Of a stretch of DNA of 64,000 nt, positions 14,341-26,865 are shown piece after piece (positions within the stretch are counted from its first letter, which is position 1; each line of letters starts with the position of its first letter). The stretch spans positions 6,689,169-6,753,168 of the forward strand of contig CAIIXF020000010.1 in NCBI GenBank assembly GCA_903813345.2. The letters run 5' to 3'. The stretch is from Owenia fusiformis (taxonomy: Eukaryota; Annelida; Polychaeta; Sabellida; Oweniidae). The notes under the pieces were generated by a model. The model was given only the letters and a program-made list of their open reading frames with translations. It searched no databases and was not told the origin of the DNA. Both the position numbers and the translations under genes were made by a program.

Positions 14341-15214
14341 GTATTAAACACAATGATGTCATTGTATTTTACATATAGTAAACCCTTACTACGGCAAATG
14401 CTTTTGATTTGAGTTCAGTTTGATCAAGTGTTCACATTGAGAGGTATCCTCATTAGGACAAGTACATAGTTGCCAATGGGATATCTACAAGTACAAATTG
14501 ATTGTAAAAATAGAATTAACTCTAATTTGAAGTGTTCATTTTAGCGAGGTGTTCACTGTTTACATATACATGGTTTACTGTATATAAATGAAAACCTGTC
14601 TTTGCAAACACTTCTCTAGTGAACACCTGTATCTAGAACTTACTGACATCTGTATAAAAGCCACTAATTGTATCTACATGAACACTCCAGTTCCAGTGGT
14701 ATTCACATGCATAGATTTAACTGTATATTCCCTATTAATACAACTATCATGTCTAGTTCCCTCCACTTCGAGACAGTAAGACCTGTAACCTGGTAATATA
14801 TTTTTGACACTTCCAGGGCTTGGTCTGAGGGGTCATTCTAACTTTCCAAGGATCAATAAATCATCAATCAGGACGTGACATTTAAGTTGAGACCATTACT
14901 GCCAAATCATTTATAATTGAAATCAACTTGTTTGTGTGGCATCATTAATTTATCGCATTTCAGACAGTCTACTTTATTACATGAACACCACATGATGTTT
15001 TACTCAGTTTGGAAATAGCATTGGGTAGATTGGCAAGTCTGTATTTTGAGCTATTTTTTTGAGCTATCAGTGGCATGAACCGAGTGAGGCAGGCGAGGCA
15101 GCCTTCACATACAACCAAATTTTACAGAAAATTATGTATATAGACATTTCTGCAACTGAAAAAGTCCAATGATATTATCACCACCTCAAGTTGTTATAGT
15201 CTCAAATTTTTTTT

Positions 15215-15310
15215 GGTTGTCGGTTGAGTCCGGAAGTTGTCATTCAGCATTTGGGGTTCAGCATCTTAAACAAATGGCAGTTGGTGACATTTTGCATTAA
15301 TGCTTTGTTA
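15215..15310 (+). repeat. Dispersed repeat, copy 3 of 3
   Basis: Shares 'caaatggcagttggtgac' and 'attttgcattaatgc' with the two other copies. This one has lost a few bases. Confidence 0.55.
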
Positions 15311-16477
15311 TATTTGACTTCACCTCATCTTTTTCAATTTGCCTCACCTAGAGAGGCAATCTGCAAAACCCATTGTTTAGAAGCACTAGCTGGGGATCAA
15401 GACAACACAGATTAATAAATAAACTTGGCTGGGCTTAAACTGGTTGAACTAGTACAATGCATACTAGGTAACCTTTTATTCAAAGGGATGTCAGCATTGA
15501 CAAAACAAGAGCACTAGTTAACCTGTAATATTCAAATATATAGAGAGTTGGTTCATAGGCCATCATACATGGGATTCCCTCAAAGTAAATCTCACATAAT
15601 GATAAATCTACATCTTTGTTCTGTTGTTTGATCTATGGTATCTGTATCAAAGATACATGTTCTGTTGATTTTGATAAATGTGAATCAGCTCTCATCCAGT
15701 AGGCATCACTAACGTGAACCATTTGACATTTTGATGCCAAAAATAAAATACACAAGTCAGGAAAATCTAACTCTAACTGTGTTATGTATTCATTTTACAG
15801 TTTTTTATTTGTATTTTTACATCGATATGTTATTTTAACCTCTTGGTAGACCACATCGTGACCTGTCCCATTACAACTACTCGAAATGTATGTATTTTTA
15901 AAAGGTCTAGTTATATCACTCCATTTTTGAGGTATTTTGGTTTATAAAACCTCAACCCTGTCTCGGTACTACTTGAAAAAGCAGACATAAAACACTCATA
16001 AATGCATGGCTGTAAAATCCAGAAAAGGATGGCGTGATTGAAAAAAAGATAATATTTACATTTATTGGGAAATAGGAGAATGATTGTGAAATGGTTTCTG
16101 CAAGGTGTTTAACCTTTTCCAAGCCTGATCTATGAATTTAATTAATTTTAAATAGATTACATATTTTTGCTAACTGCTATATGTTAAATATGGTTACATG
16201 AAGCAATAACTCATAATGTATACACAGATCAAGGGCAAGTTGGTTTTCCAGGTCGAAAGGCCATCATATACAAAACACCTGTTTAGCACAAGCTGTTTGG
16301 TATCCAAAATTTCCATGATCATAGTTTTATAGCCTCTAAGATACTACCATTTTTACAGCATCCAATGGGGGCTATATTGTTGAATGTTTACATTTGCTTA
16401 GCATGTATTTTATAGTTTTAGGGTGAAAAAGTCTGGTCTGGTCGCATGTGCTAAACAGTGATTTAACCTATAGTGGC
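15311..16477. other. Non-coding stretch
   Basis: Nothing recognisable. Confidence 0.35.
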
Positions 16478-16729
16478 CTAAACCAGAAATACTCCTCCCC
16501 TGATACTTAGGCTTCTATACATTATTGCAACCTTGTGTTCATCTTTACAATATCTTAGTACATAACATTTTTTGTAGCTGTCACACTTAGGCCGTGAACA
16601 AGGCTCACTGTTTGTCACCAAGTGGATACTTTGGGGCGGACTGTGGGGCACGGCATGGACGGTGGACAAAACAAACACCATCACACCAAGTACAAAAAAT
16701 AGATTATTAGCCACATGTTGGCGAACTGT
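16478..16729 (-). CDS. Possible exon of a small secreted Cys-containing peptide
   Basis: Read on the minus strand this frame gives a hydrophobic run (NNLFFVLGVMVFVLSTVHA), then VPHSPPQ and a short region with four cysteines (EPCSRPKC, YKKC, RYC). That is the layout of a secreted peptide precursor. Local G+C is higher than in the flanks. The longest version would start at GTG. The first in-frame ATG is inside the hydrophobic run (VMVFVL), and an ATG two bases upstream of the GTG is out of frame and meets a stop after eleven codons. The true start may therefore be in an upstream exon, perhaps through the 'cacattag' acceptor-like site near 16745. No homologue recognised. It may be chance. Confidence 0.25.
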   Translation of the reverse strand, partial: TVRQHVANNLFFVLGVMVFVLSTVHAVPHSPPQSIHLVTNSEPCSRPKCDSYKKCYVLRYCKDEHKVAIMYRSLSIRGGVFLV

Positions 16730-18566
16730 GAGCCCATGCAGCTAATGTGACAGCTACTTCAGAATCTAAGGAATTGGATATCTGGTAACCTTGAAAGGTT
16801 ATTAAGGCCTATTAGAAAATCGAATAAAGTACATAAAAAGACAATGAACCTGAATAGTGCAAATTTATTGAGGCCAACATAATTAATATAAATTATTAGT
16901 TTCACATCCATTTGTGTTCTATCAAAAGCATACTGTTTGTTTTATACAATCTAGGAGATACAGAATATTCTGATATGTATCCTAGGACAATGCATCTACA
17001 TTTATTTACAATATTTATGTTTACATTTGGTTTTACATAGAGCATTAATAGACAGATATACTTGCATTGTATTGAGTCGCGATGGTTATTTTCATGGTAT
17101 AACGGGGAATTTGTTGATAAAGTCTCACAAAGACTTACTTCTAAATACCATTTTGGTGATATCAAGACAAATGCCATTTAAAAAAGAGAGGAATTTATTT
17201 AATTTGCATGAATTCTTCATTACTCTGTGGGAAATACAATAGTTATGATTTTACCACCATTCAAAAATCTGACCACATTTCTAATAATCAGTCTTGGTAA
17301 CAGATAATATTTTACATGACACTTATTTTACATGTTAACCCTACAATAGATTTTTTGTCTTGGCCTATGGTTTGTCGCACTATAAGATAAAAGGGACAAT
17401 CTTGGGAGTAAAATGATACAACCAAGGCTCTTAGAAAGCCAATGTCTGTTTAGCGGACTTTGGTACAAAATTGGAATTGACTTTAATTTTTCAAGGGATG
17501 TACCAAATATACTGTTAACTGAGTATATTGTTGGTATATGGGCGTTATGTCAACGTTAATTGTTAAGTGAAAATAAAGTGATAAAAGGAAATATTTCTAA
17601 AATACATAATCGTTGATTAACATGTTTAGCTTAGTTGTTATACACAACTACCACTTGTAGACAGGAAATGTGCTAATATAAGTAAGTTACAATGTTTGAT
17701 CAAAATGATGTTCACTGTCATAACCTTGAGGTAAGCCTACACTTATATTTGTAGTACATACACGTATTACCTCGCTAAATGTAAATCATTTTCATGGTAA
17801 GATCATGGGGATTGCGACAATTTTAAAAAATTAAAGAAATTATCTTATCCGTAAAATTAGTGCATTTTTGTTGCTCATTTTTGTCATGTGTTAATTATAC
17901 AGAAAGACAAGAGAAAAAATAAATGTTTCCGATGTTTTTGAAAAATTCTGGATGAGGTTAAACTTGAAACATCCTCTCCCACGCTACCCGGAACTTCCCC
18001 CCCCCCCCAGATCACATAATGCCCCACCACTTACAAGTCTCGTTTTTGTTCAAGACAAGATATACTAGACAATTGAATCTCAAGTATCATGCAGCATCCA
18101 CAAAGATATGATACATGACAGAATGACATTTCAAAAGTTCTGTTGTTTATGTTTGCTGTCCCGTTTACACAGGGGCGCTACAACATTTATAACTACACAA
18201 GCCACTTTACCAGTTTACATAGTAACTCATCTAAAGTCCATTCATAAATGTTAAGATACCTCAACTTGTTGATGTGAGCTAGCGTTTGAATTTGAAGCAA
18301 ATGATCGGATGTGAGGGTACATAGATATACATATTTGGCTTACACCACAAATTCAGTGCTATTTTCCTCAAAATCAATGCCATTTGCGTCCCTTGTTTGG
18401 AACTGGATCTTCTTGAATTCAACATGGCGTGATACTATGGTAATTTAAATCAGAACGTGAGCATTTTGGAAGTCGGTTACAAAATGGCATGGGAACTGAG
18501 ATGCTTTGTTGAAGTGATGGGGAGGGACATGAAGGTGTATGTTGTGTCTGGATGAAAAAATGGAAA
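16730..18566. other. Non-coding stretch downstream of the coiled-coil gene
   Basis: Includes the presumed 3' flank of the minus-strand gene at 18567-19706. A C run lies near 18000. No other gene seen. Confidence 0.35.
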
Positions 18567-19706
18567 TTAATTGTCAAGTTTTACGATTTGGGATTTCTTT
18601 TGGTGATGGTGCTTTTTATGATGTTTATGTTTCTTCTGAGAGTGTTGTAACTCGGATGCATTTATTTCTTTTGCTTCAGATTCCTTCAGCTTTTCAACAA
18701 GCTCATTAACTTCGTTATCAGTGAGTTTATTATCAGATTCGTCGACGGGAGCGTCACCCTGTGTACGGCTACGGCCGTGTTGAGTGTAATAGTTTCTTGG
18801 GTAAGTGCGTCGACCGACTGGGCGTTGTCTTTGCTCATGAGTGCGACGCCTGTATTCGTTGCCATTATCGATTGGATGCTGACGTGCACGAGATTGAAGT
18901 GCATTTTTGATATACTCCCTGTAGTCTTGGAGTTGTTTCATATGTTGCGAAACGCGTGCTGTTTCCGATTTAAGGTCTCTGGATCGTTGTAGTAAATTGT
19001 CCAAATTCCCGTTCATCTTGTTCGACATAAGTTTGATATCTCGGTCGTGACCTTGAACCATCTTGGCCTGGTCCCCTAACATGCGATCGTGAGTTGACAC
19101 CATTTGCATCTTTTTAGTCATCTCTCGTTTGTCCTTTGCAATGGTGGCCTGCATGTCTTTCAGTTGTTTCACGTAGTGCTGCACTTGATGATCGTGTTCC
19201 GACAACTGTCTACTGCTCTTCATTAACTGGTCGGAGTGTCGACTCAATTCCTCTGCGTTGATTTTGATCTGATTCTGGTACGATGTCACAACATGGGAAA
19301 TCTTATGAAGGTCTGCTGAGTGCTTGTTTAACTGTTGGGCCTGTTGAGATTGCTGATTCGCTATCGTGCTCAGCTTGTGCGACAAACTGGCCATTTCATT
19401 CTGCATCTTGCTGATGGTCTGGGACATTCTATCGCATTGCGGACAGCGGTCAGCCCCAGTATTTGTGATGAGGTTGCGCCGCCTTTGAAGTGCAGGATCA
19501 TTACGATTGTTACGTGCGTTTAGTCTTTTATTTTTACGTTCATTGTATTCTTTTAATCGTTTCTGATATTCACGAGCTCTAGCTTCTCTAGCGTCCGACG
19601 CTGCATCGTTTTGCATGGGCTCGTCCAATGTTTCATCTTTCTTGGACTTGCCAGATGCGACGACAATAATCGCGCCAAAGAGCGCTAATAACAATATCTT
19701 CCACAT
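18567..19706 (-). CDS. Secreted coiled-coil protein with His/Lys-rich C-terminus
   Basis: A single uninterrupted 379-codon frame from a true ATG. Residues 1-19 form a clear signal peptide (MWKILLLALFGAIIVVASG). A charged region follows with basic pairs, then a lone CPQC motif (88-91), then a long amphipathic region rich in Q, K, M, H and S (about 95-275) with hydrophobic residues at heptad-like spacing and repeated 'LSxHxxQ' motifs, so a coiled coil is expected. Next come an Arg-rich segment (285-315), an acidic helix (325-350, with an NAS glycosylation sequon) and a tail with runs of H and K (355-372). G+C is clearly above the flanks, as expected of real coding sequence. It is probably exported to the extracellular matrix or mucus. 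The CPQC could make inter-chain disulfides and the His tail could bind metal; both are inference. I do not recognise the family. It appears to be a single-exon gene, which is unusual beside the intron-rich genes here. Confidence 0.8.
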   Translation of the reverse strand: MWKILLLALFGAIIVVASGKSKKDETLDEPMQNDAASDAREARAREYQKRLKEYNERKNKRLNARNNRNDPALQRRRNLITNTGADRCPQCDRMSQTISKMQNEMASLSHKLSTIANQQSQQAQQLNKHSADLHKISHVVTSYQNQIKINAEELSRHSDQLMKSSRQLSEHDHQVQHYVKQLKDMQATIAKDKREMTKKMQMVSTHDRMLGDQAKMVQGHDRDIKLMSNKMNGNLDNLLQRSRDLKSETARVSQHMKQLQDYREYIKNALQSRARQHPIDNGNEYRRRTHEQRQRPVGRRTYPRNYYTQHGRSRTQGDAPVDESDNKLTDNEVNELVEKLKESEAKEINASELQHSQKKHKHHKKHHHQKKSQIVKLDN

Positions 19707-21146
19707 TGTAATGGTTCAACGTATCCTTATAAAACTATCTGTGTCGTTGACGTAATTGTTAAAGAGTTAATCCCAATTTTCTTTAAATAGAAAACTATTT
19801 GCCAAAAACTCACGTTAGAACTGTGTCAATACTGTTCCCATCTCTGGTTCGAGTGATCCGTTATAATACCACAGCTAGGTCCAATATATAGAGTCAATAT
19901 TTAATTAATTGTCTTTCTGACTAAATCCCAACGTCTCAATGATGATATCCTTACGTGTCTAACTACAAAGTGTCAATTCGTTAGTTACAACTCACTTGGC
20001 CACTCTCAGCACTTTGTATGTCCGAAGCTCTCGAGAGGTAACTCACGAATGGCACCCAGCTTGTTAATTTGTGCTACTTGTCACTCCGAAAATCTGTTAG
20101 CGTAATCTACCTAGCCAGTCAAGGATCTAGGCAATCCTTAATTGTTTTTTAAGTTCTTATCTATAATAGACTGACTGACTCTCTTTATATCCCTGTTAAA
20201 ACGCACCTTCTGTTTTGTGTGATTGTTTTCATACAAATACCTTTTTGTACTTAATAGTCCCTTTCAGATCGTCCTGGTAGGAAAATGGAATATTCCCCGT
20301 ATCCGCCCCCTTATGACGAGATTTCGTTACTAGAATAGATTGCGCTATTTCCAAATGAGCTCATCTGTGTTAAAACATATTCGGTTCTTATAAACAAACA
20401 CGGGAAACACATTGATGTCATCAAAATGACCAAGTGACATTTGCTATCTTTCCTAGTGTCACCAGCAGCACTTAATGTAAACTATTCGGAAATTCTGGAA
20501 AACGCGCGATGTCAGTTTGTAATTTTACATCATTTAACATCAATCATAAACGTATTTTCATTACTGATGTAACAGTGGACACGTTTCTTACGTCCCTATG
20601 CGGAAATTATGTCCATGTGTCAGCTTGGGCCTTATTAATTACCTCCTATCATAAATATTTCCTAAATATTTAGCCCGCATAACTTTACATCCAGCCCCGG
20701 GTAAACTTATACGTCTGAGTATTTCCAAATGAAAACATTTCTATTTATTAACTTAATGTAAGCAGACTCTGTATAGAATTCTATTTAACTTATTTAGAAC
20801 TTTTTATATCATTTGATACGCGATAACAAAAGTTAGTCGTGCCTTGAATAGTTCTACAGTTGACAAAAACTGTAATTCATAAACGACAGCGCCAGTGCGT
20901 GGCAAACCTTGGTTAGTAAAATACCCGGGGCTTCATGTGTACCGAACGAAACTTATTAGTGGTACGATGAAAAGCGTTCAAAGATGAACGCTTGAAGTTC
21001 TGAAATTGCAAGTTCTGAAATTGAAGGGCGTTACATTCGAGGCAATTCTGTTCAAATTACGTCATAATGCATGTTACATGATTATAGGCTTTTGACTTAT
21101 CTTTTGTAGAAAAAGGATTTAAATCAAAATAGTTAAGCAAGTAGTT
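19707..21146. other. Upstream flank of the coiled-coil gene
   Basis: A TATA-like 'ttataa' lies only about 20-25 bases before the ATG on the minus strand, so it is either too close to serve as a TATA box or implies a very short 5' UTR. The rest holds no coding sequence I recognise. Confidence 0.35.
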
Positions 21147-22507
21147 CGCACCATTAGTATAATAAGGTTCTAAGTGACATTTTGAGAAAAATACTATAAC
21201 TTTGCATATTGACTAATTTGGGCATGCTCTTTCCAATGAAATCAACCACAAACTTCCATCATTGCTCTAAATATGCTTTTCTCAATATCAAAAGGGTGTA
21301 AGTCCATTTAGTTTACAATAAACTATGTATAAGAAGGTTCTAACTCTTATCCAATCAAATTTAAATGAAAAAGTTCCATAGACAATGACAGTTATAGCTG
21401 GTATTATAAGGTTCTAATTAACTTCAGCTCTTGACCAATCAGAATTTAACATTTGATCATGTGACAGGAAAACAATAATAATTAACACGTGGACAAGCAT
21501 CGAGTTTTTTAAAATGTTGAAATTGTTTATTTGGAGATATTACGAACCAAATTGACATGTTCGGTACGTGAAAGACTAAAGTATATGGTGATAAAGATAA
21601 TACCCATGCTCTTTGATTTTTTAAACTTTACAAGGGTATCTTATTACACTACCTTATAAGTGTTTCATGAGTCATTACTGCTGATCTATTGGTTAAGGCC
21701 ATTATAAGTTAATTGGTGTATGGAGGATACCCTTGTATAAGGATAAGGATAATTTCATTTTAAAGTATATTTTTATATTTGCCAGCAGTTTAGGATTTAT
21801 AAATACAGGGTGGTCAAAAACAGGACCGAAGAAGAGTTGAATTACTTTGTCAATTTTGTATATTTTCCTTGAAATTTCAGAATCGTAATTCATTTATTGG
21901 GTTTTCGGCTTCAAGACAAAATATGCAAGATTGACCAAGTCATTAAACTTTTTGATGACAGTGAAATATATTAATTTACATATATATGCATGGTAAGTTT
22001 CAATACTGCAATTGCAGAGTTTTGTTTGATGATACAGTGTAATTGTGCAATATTTTGATATTGATGCTTATTTTATGATGACATGTCTGGACTTACTAGT
22101 TCTTTTTGTATTTTTAGAAATATATTTTTTTCTTTTTTCATAATTTTTTTGTTATTAATTTGACAACATGAAATCAAAATGACATTGTTGTTTTTTGATT
22201 CTGATCAAAATACTTCCCCCCCCAATGGAATGAATAGAAAAATAAGTTCTATATGCAACCAATTAAGAACTTGGTTAGCTTTTGTCAGTAAAAGGTTCTA
22301 TTTGCATTTTGATTTTTGCTTAAAAAACTAGATGTACAGTGTCAATTTTACCAAAAATTCACCAAGAGTTTCATGTCATTAATCAATTCCCAAAATCTTG
22401 ATGACCTACAATAAATAGAAAAAAAGTTATCAAAGTCCCAAACTTCAATCCTGTTTTTCTCAAAACATGGTTTGAGCCACTTAGAACCTTATTATACTAA
22501 TGGTGCG
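21147..22507. mobile_element. 1.36-kb non-autonomous TIR DNA transposon
   Basis: The ends are perfect inverted repeats of about 30 bp, beginning CGCACCATTAGTATAATAAG on the left and its reverse complement on the right. Directly outside both ends is AGTT (21143-21146 and 22508-22511), a 4-bp target-site duplication. The motif AAGGTTCTA recurs inside (near 21165, 21330, 21400, 22291 and, inverted, 22482), like subterminal transposase-binding repeats. No transposase frame is present, so the element would need an enzyme in trans. A 4-bp duplication is known for several cut-and-paste superfamilies such as Sola; I cannot assign it. Confidence 0.8.
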
Positions 22508-22747
22508 AGTTGCATCGGATGAAACATCGTTTGCCTTATGGGTTTTAAAATGTTTTGGTTTTCTTATGTTGGAGTCTCCGAGCAATTCGTTTAATGTATT
22601 TTTGTGCCTTCTGGGTAGGTCTGTGTAATTGTGGGTAGTCCAAGGAATCAAGGATCTGAGCTCATATTTTGGAATCACAGAAAACGAATTCGAACAAACT
22701 GCTACTTTATGACGCTTCTGACCAGACGGACGGACAGAACTTAGCAT
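22508..22747 (-). CDS. Unassigned coding-like frame abutting the TIR element
   Basis: A minus-strand open frame of about 80 residues (it continues a few codons into the transposon) with balanced composition, for example VIPKYELRSLIPWTTHNYTD and RKPKHFKTHKANDVSSD. Local G+C is above background. The transposon at 21147-22507 lies in its 3' part. Without the insertion the frame would stop after about ten further codons. An 85-bp exon-like segment lies upstream at 23469-23553, but the phases do not join at any acceptor I could pick. It may be part of a decayed gene or chance. Confidence 0.2.
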
Positions 22748-22759
22748 CCACAAACCCGA

Positions 22760-24650
22760 TATACAGTGTACGCCTACTATGTGTCGTGTGTATTTAAAAA
22801 AGATGATGTTTACCGTCGTCTGTTAATGTAATCAGCACAATAATTTAAGAAGAATGGCTTTAAATATTGACTTACCTCACATCCGTGTTATTTATTACTT
22901 GACACCTACTACAAACATTTCATAGACAGATCACCTGATCAGGCGATTGTCAGCCAGATTGTTCGGCTAAAGTTGCCTATTTGAAAAATCTACACGCTCG
23001 GATGTTGTTACAGGTAATAGTGAATGTTTTTTGTTGAATATGAGCGCTCTTGGAATTAATTAAAACCCTTTCATCAAGATAACTTTAGCTTTTAGTGGTG
23101 AATAAACAGATCTCAATCGTTTCATTTTCGACAATGACCACCCTTTTCTTAAACAGGTGAACCCAAAAAGAATTTCTATATTTAATGACAAATCTAAATA
23201 ATCTCTTCTTTCTAAGCAAACCCGATTAAGAATAAAAGAACTGACACTTTTCAGAAAAAATGTTAGGTCCCTAAGAAATAATGATCGCTCCCTTTCCACC
23301 TGTTGCCAGAGTGTAGTTATGGGAACGATTGTACCTTTTCAAGGGTTTTGATTTTGTATATATCTTTTGTATATAAATTAACGCTTCTTGTCTTTGGGGT
23401 TTCAGGGTGGATTGAAAGTGTATAAACATGATTTTGGTTGAACATGCATGTTTCGTCTCTCTACTCACCGATAATGTCAGCGAGATGAGGATCAGCTTGT
23501 GAAAGCTTATTTGGGGATTCGTAACGATAACATTCTCCAACGTCCAGCATTACCTCAGATACGTTTTTTGGCAGCAGAGAATAGAAAGAGTAAAATGTTA
23601 GACATATTCTTTCAAAAGCAATGGACATTTTTGAAATAACGAAGTGGTTCCTCAATGGGCAATATGGTAAAACTATTCTTAAAGATGAATTTTTACTTCA
23701 TGAGAAATTGAACTAATTTTTGGAAATTCTAGCATCTTTTTGCAAAAATTGAGGCCCATGTTTTCAAGAAGCATTAGTTCGAAAATGAGGCCTAAAAGGA
23801 CAGACTATTGGTCCTTATTCTCATCAGGGATTACAGAATTATTCTGTAATCCCTGGTAAGAATAATTCTGTTATTCTATTATTATAAAATCTATTATTCA
23901 TTAATACTGCTACATACGGTGTAGCGAGCACTTTTTTAAAGTAATCTAAATTAGTATTCCTCATGTCCTTTGCTAGCCTGCGTGTCAAAGTACTTGACTC
24001 TGTTTACACAATAATGTGTTTTGTCAAATAAACAAAAATTGTGCGACCCTTTTGATAAAATTAAAGTCTGCAAGCCCATGAAGAAAATTCGCACTAAGTA
24101 CTCCCTGCAAAATGGAAACAGTATATCCAAGCGTTCCACAATTATTGAAAGTTTTAGAATAAAATGAATCAATTTGTTTATTAATAGTACTCATTGAGTT
24201 ATAATAATATAATCTGTATGTGTTTTGAAGGAACGCATTCATGAGGAAAGCATGCGGCAACTGGTTTTCTGGCAGGTTTATCTTGTGCATGGAAGTGCGC
24301 CAGACTTTATTCAATAAAAGTTCTGTATATTTGGAGACCTTTAACTTTCTCCAGTGAGTCACTACTCTTTTCTGGCCCAATCAGAGCAGCATTCTGACTC
24401 TACTTTTCAAGTTTATTTAATAAGCAGTTTTAAAGAATCGCAGGAATGTGAAATCGTGTAAAGGATTGTTGTCCATAATAAAAGCGCTACGTGGGGTTCA
24501 TGCCACCACCCCCACCAAAACTATCCCTGGAATCTCTCACCCATACCCTAAATCCCACTTATCATGTATACGTGATTTATTGTTGCTTTTACTTTGGCTA
24601 GTAATTTCAATAAAGACACGAAATAAATGTTGATATAAAGTGATCGGTAG
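22760..24650. other. Non-coding stretch with one weak exon candidate
   Basis: On the minus strand 23469-23553 is flanked by a polypyrimidine-AG acceptor ('ctgag') and a strong donor (G|GTGAGT). It reads VMLDVGECYRYESPNKLSQA and onward, an exon-like 85 bp without a recognised partner. A perfect 31-bp palindrome lies at 23825-23855. Confidence 0.25.
23825..23855. repeat. Perfect 15-bp hairpin with 1-base loop
   Basis: CAGGGATTACAGAAT is followed, after one T, by its exact reverse complement. Weaker complementarity (ttattctcat / taagaataa) extends it outward. It could form a cruciform or a foldback in RNA. Confidence 0.8.
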
Positions 24651-24654
24651 AAAA

Positions 24655-24705
24655 CGTTATTGGCGTGACGTGACGTAACTGACGTTACGTTACGTGACGT
24701 TACTG
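24655..24705. repeat. ACGT-rich simple repeat
   Basis: Repeated (T)GACGT and TTACGT units ('gtgacgtgacgtaactgacg' and on). It contains CRE half-site-like TGACGT several times, probably as simple-repeat sequence rather than as a tuned enhancer. Confidence 0.5.
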
Positions 24706-26860
24706 AGTTTCTCATTTGTAGAACTTCCGTTGTATTTGACAATGCAAGGAAAATGGGACATTTTTAAAGGGGCCCTTTTTGTTTAGCCCTAATTTTCCAA
24801 GGAGGATTGGCTCCCAGAGTGCAACATCGATATGGCGTGAAACAAAATTCGAATTCAAACAGCCGCCATTTTGTTCACTTCAACATTTGAATCGTGAATT
24901 TTGGTCCTATTTTCAAACGAAAAATTCCAAAACTCACAATACATGATCGAAATATTGGTTCGAATCTTTTGCACTGTTTATTTTGAATTTATAGTCGGTT
25001 ATAATTTCAGAAAATAACGACATTTTGACGTTTTCATTGTTTGAAAATATCGAGTTTCGATCCCGGGAGCCAATTCTTGCTATTTTTCATCTTTGTTATG
25101 TTTCTCAAAAAGATGAACTTCCAATGAGGCAATTTTTAAGTCAAAAATAAAGTAAATAGGTTATGATGAATGCATCAATTCGAAAGGTTCGACACTCCGT
25201 AACTGGCTGAATATGAAAATATAAAAATTGATTGATTTAACGAAACATAATTCGCAAATTGGCTCTTAATAATACGTTACGTTGTTTTGTTTAATTTCAA
25301 GATTTGGATAGATGGATAAGATGTAATAGTTTGAAAATACACAGATGGTATAATAGTAAACATTGCTACGATTCAGGCCAATCGGGAGAGAAAACGTAAC
25401 ATGTCAGCCAATATATCACAATGTGTAGGATGCAAAACTCAAAACACGCCGGCAATTTGTGATTATGCAAACCACATGGCCTAGAGTCGTGTAACAGAGG
25501 GCTTTAATCTCCGATAAAGCATGACGCATCAGGAAATAATAGTTCACTAAGTAGCTCAAAATAAAACGAATGTTTTAAATATCAGATTCCAATTTTGGTT
25601 CCATTTGTTCAACATGAGGAGTGGTATACAGACAACATTTGGCCGATCTGTTCAACATTTGATAAAAACGTGTTTATTCGTGTAAAGGTAATTATACCTG
25701 TTTTGGAACAAGATGTGACCGATTTCAGGCTTTCATTTGCTTATTTTTGTTATCTCGATCTGCAATGTGTTTATGCATTTGAATCAGACAAAACGTCTGT
25801 TTTTGATCTAGCGATAAAAACAACGTTCGCCATCAGAAACAAATTCAGAACGTCGTATGATCAAAGATTTACATGTCGAGCTTATGACACGACAAACATC
25901 AATGTGGTTTTGTTTTTCCTCTGAACATGCTGTCATATTTGATGGGGGTGTTTGCTCAGGTTTACGCTTTGGATTTTTAGCTTTTATATTCCAAACTGTT
26001 ATAAATCATTTACAGGTTGAACTATCCTTGCTGCGGGTCATTCCAAAAGTCAAGTCCATTTTACTTTGATATGGATAATTTATTTATTGGGCTAAAACGT
26101 TGGACAAACAGTAAATCCTTTCAGGCAATTCGTGGTTGGAAAATATGTTCTTTTTTGTCCGTTTTTTATAGGATAATGCTTTCTTCGGATACTTTTATAA
26201 GTTATTTGGGTTAGGGGCATTATGAAACGTTATAAGAACAGAAATACAACAAAACCAGCCATTGATTTACTCGTGATCTCTAGTGTTTACGTCCCCTCTG
26301 GCGTTGGAGTTGCATTTATACTCGACGGGTGGGATTTTCGTACCTTCCACTTGCGCTATGAGTATTGCTCTAGAACGTCACTTACCTCCGGGTCCTTAAC
26401 TTACCTTAACAAACTCATACTGCTGACCTTGGTTTATCGTATGTTACAAACTATAACACAGACCACCTCGGAAAGTACTAGTTTTTCATCTTGCGTTTCA
26501 AACTTCAATCACCACAAGAATCGAGGCAAGCCAGATTTGATAACCGGAGTTGCGCATTGATTACAGAATGGATGTATAAAAGGGATACGTATATCTGCCT
26601 TAAAATTACCTTTTCTCCACTGCATGATGATGCTGAAAAGCTGTTTTCAGTTGCCGAAATTATCTTTTGAAATGGGCTTTTGAAATAAGCGCTATCTTTT
26701 AATCGCACGTCTTCATAGCGCTACGTTGTCATCTAGTTCAGTGTGTGGGATGATTTGAAAGTTCTCTTTGCAATGCCATCTTTATAAAACACTGGCTTTT
26801 ATTTTATTTAATTACTTGTTTGAAATGCATATTATTCATCGATCTACTCAAGAACACAAT
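24706..26860. other. Non-coding stretch
   Basis: A YY1-like GCCGCCATTTTG lies near 24863. TTGGCTCCC near 24808 and GGGAGCCAA near 25065 form a short inverted pair. Open frames between 25.6 and 26.6 kb lack codon or domain character. Confidence 0.3.
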
Positions 26861-26865
26861 CACGA

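Noticed and set aside
24024-24380. 118-residue minus-strand frame (MGQKRVVTHW...)
   Set aside because: Some coding flavour, but no splice partners, no domain and strong AT bias; not enough support.
25595-26560. Several overlapping plus-strand frames of 65-112 residues
   Set aside because: Overlapping in different frames, no signal peptide, domain or splice-site support.
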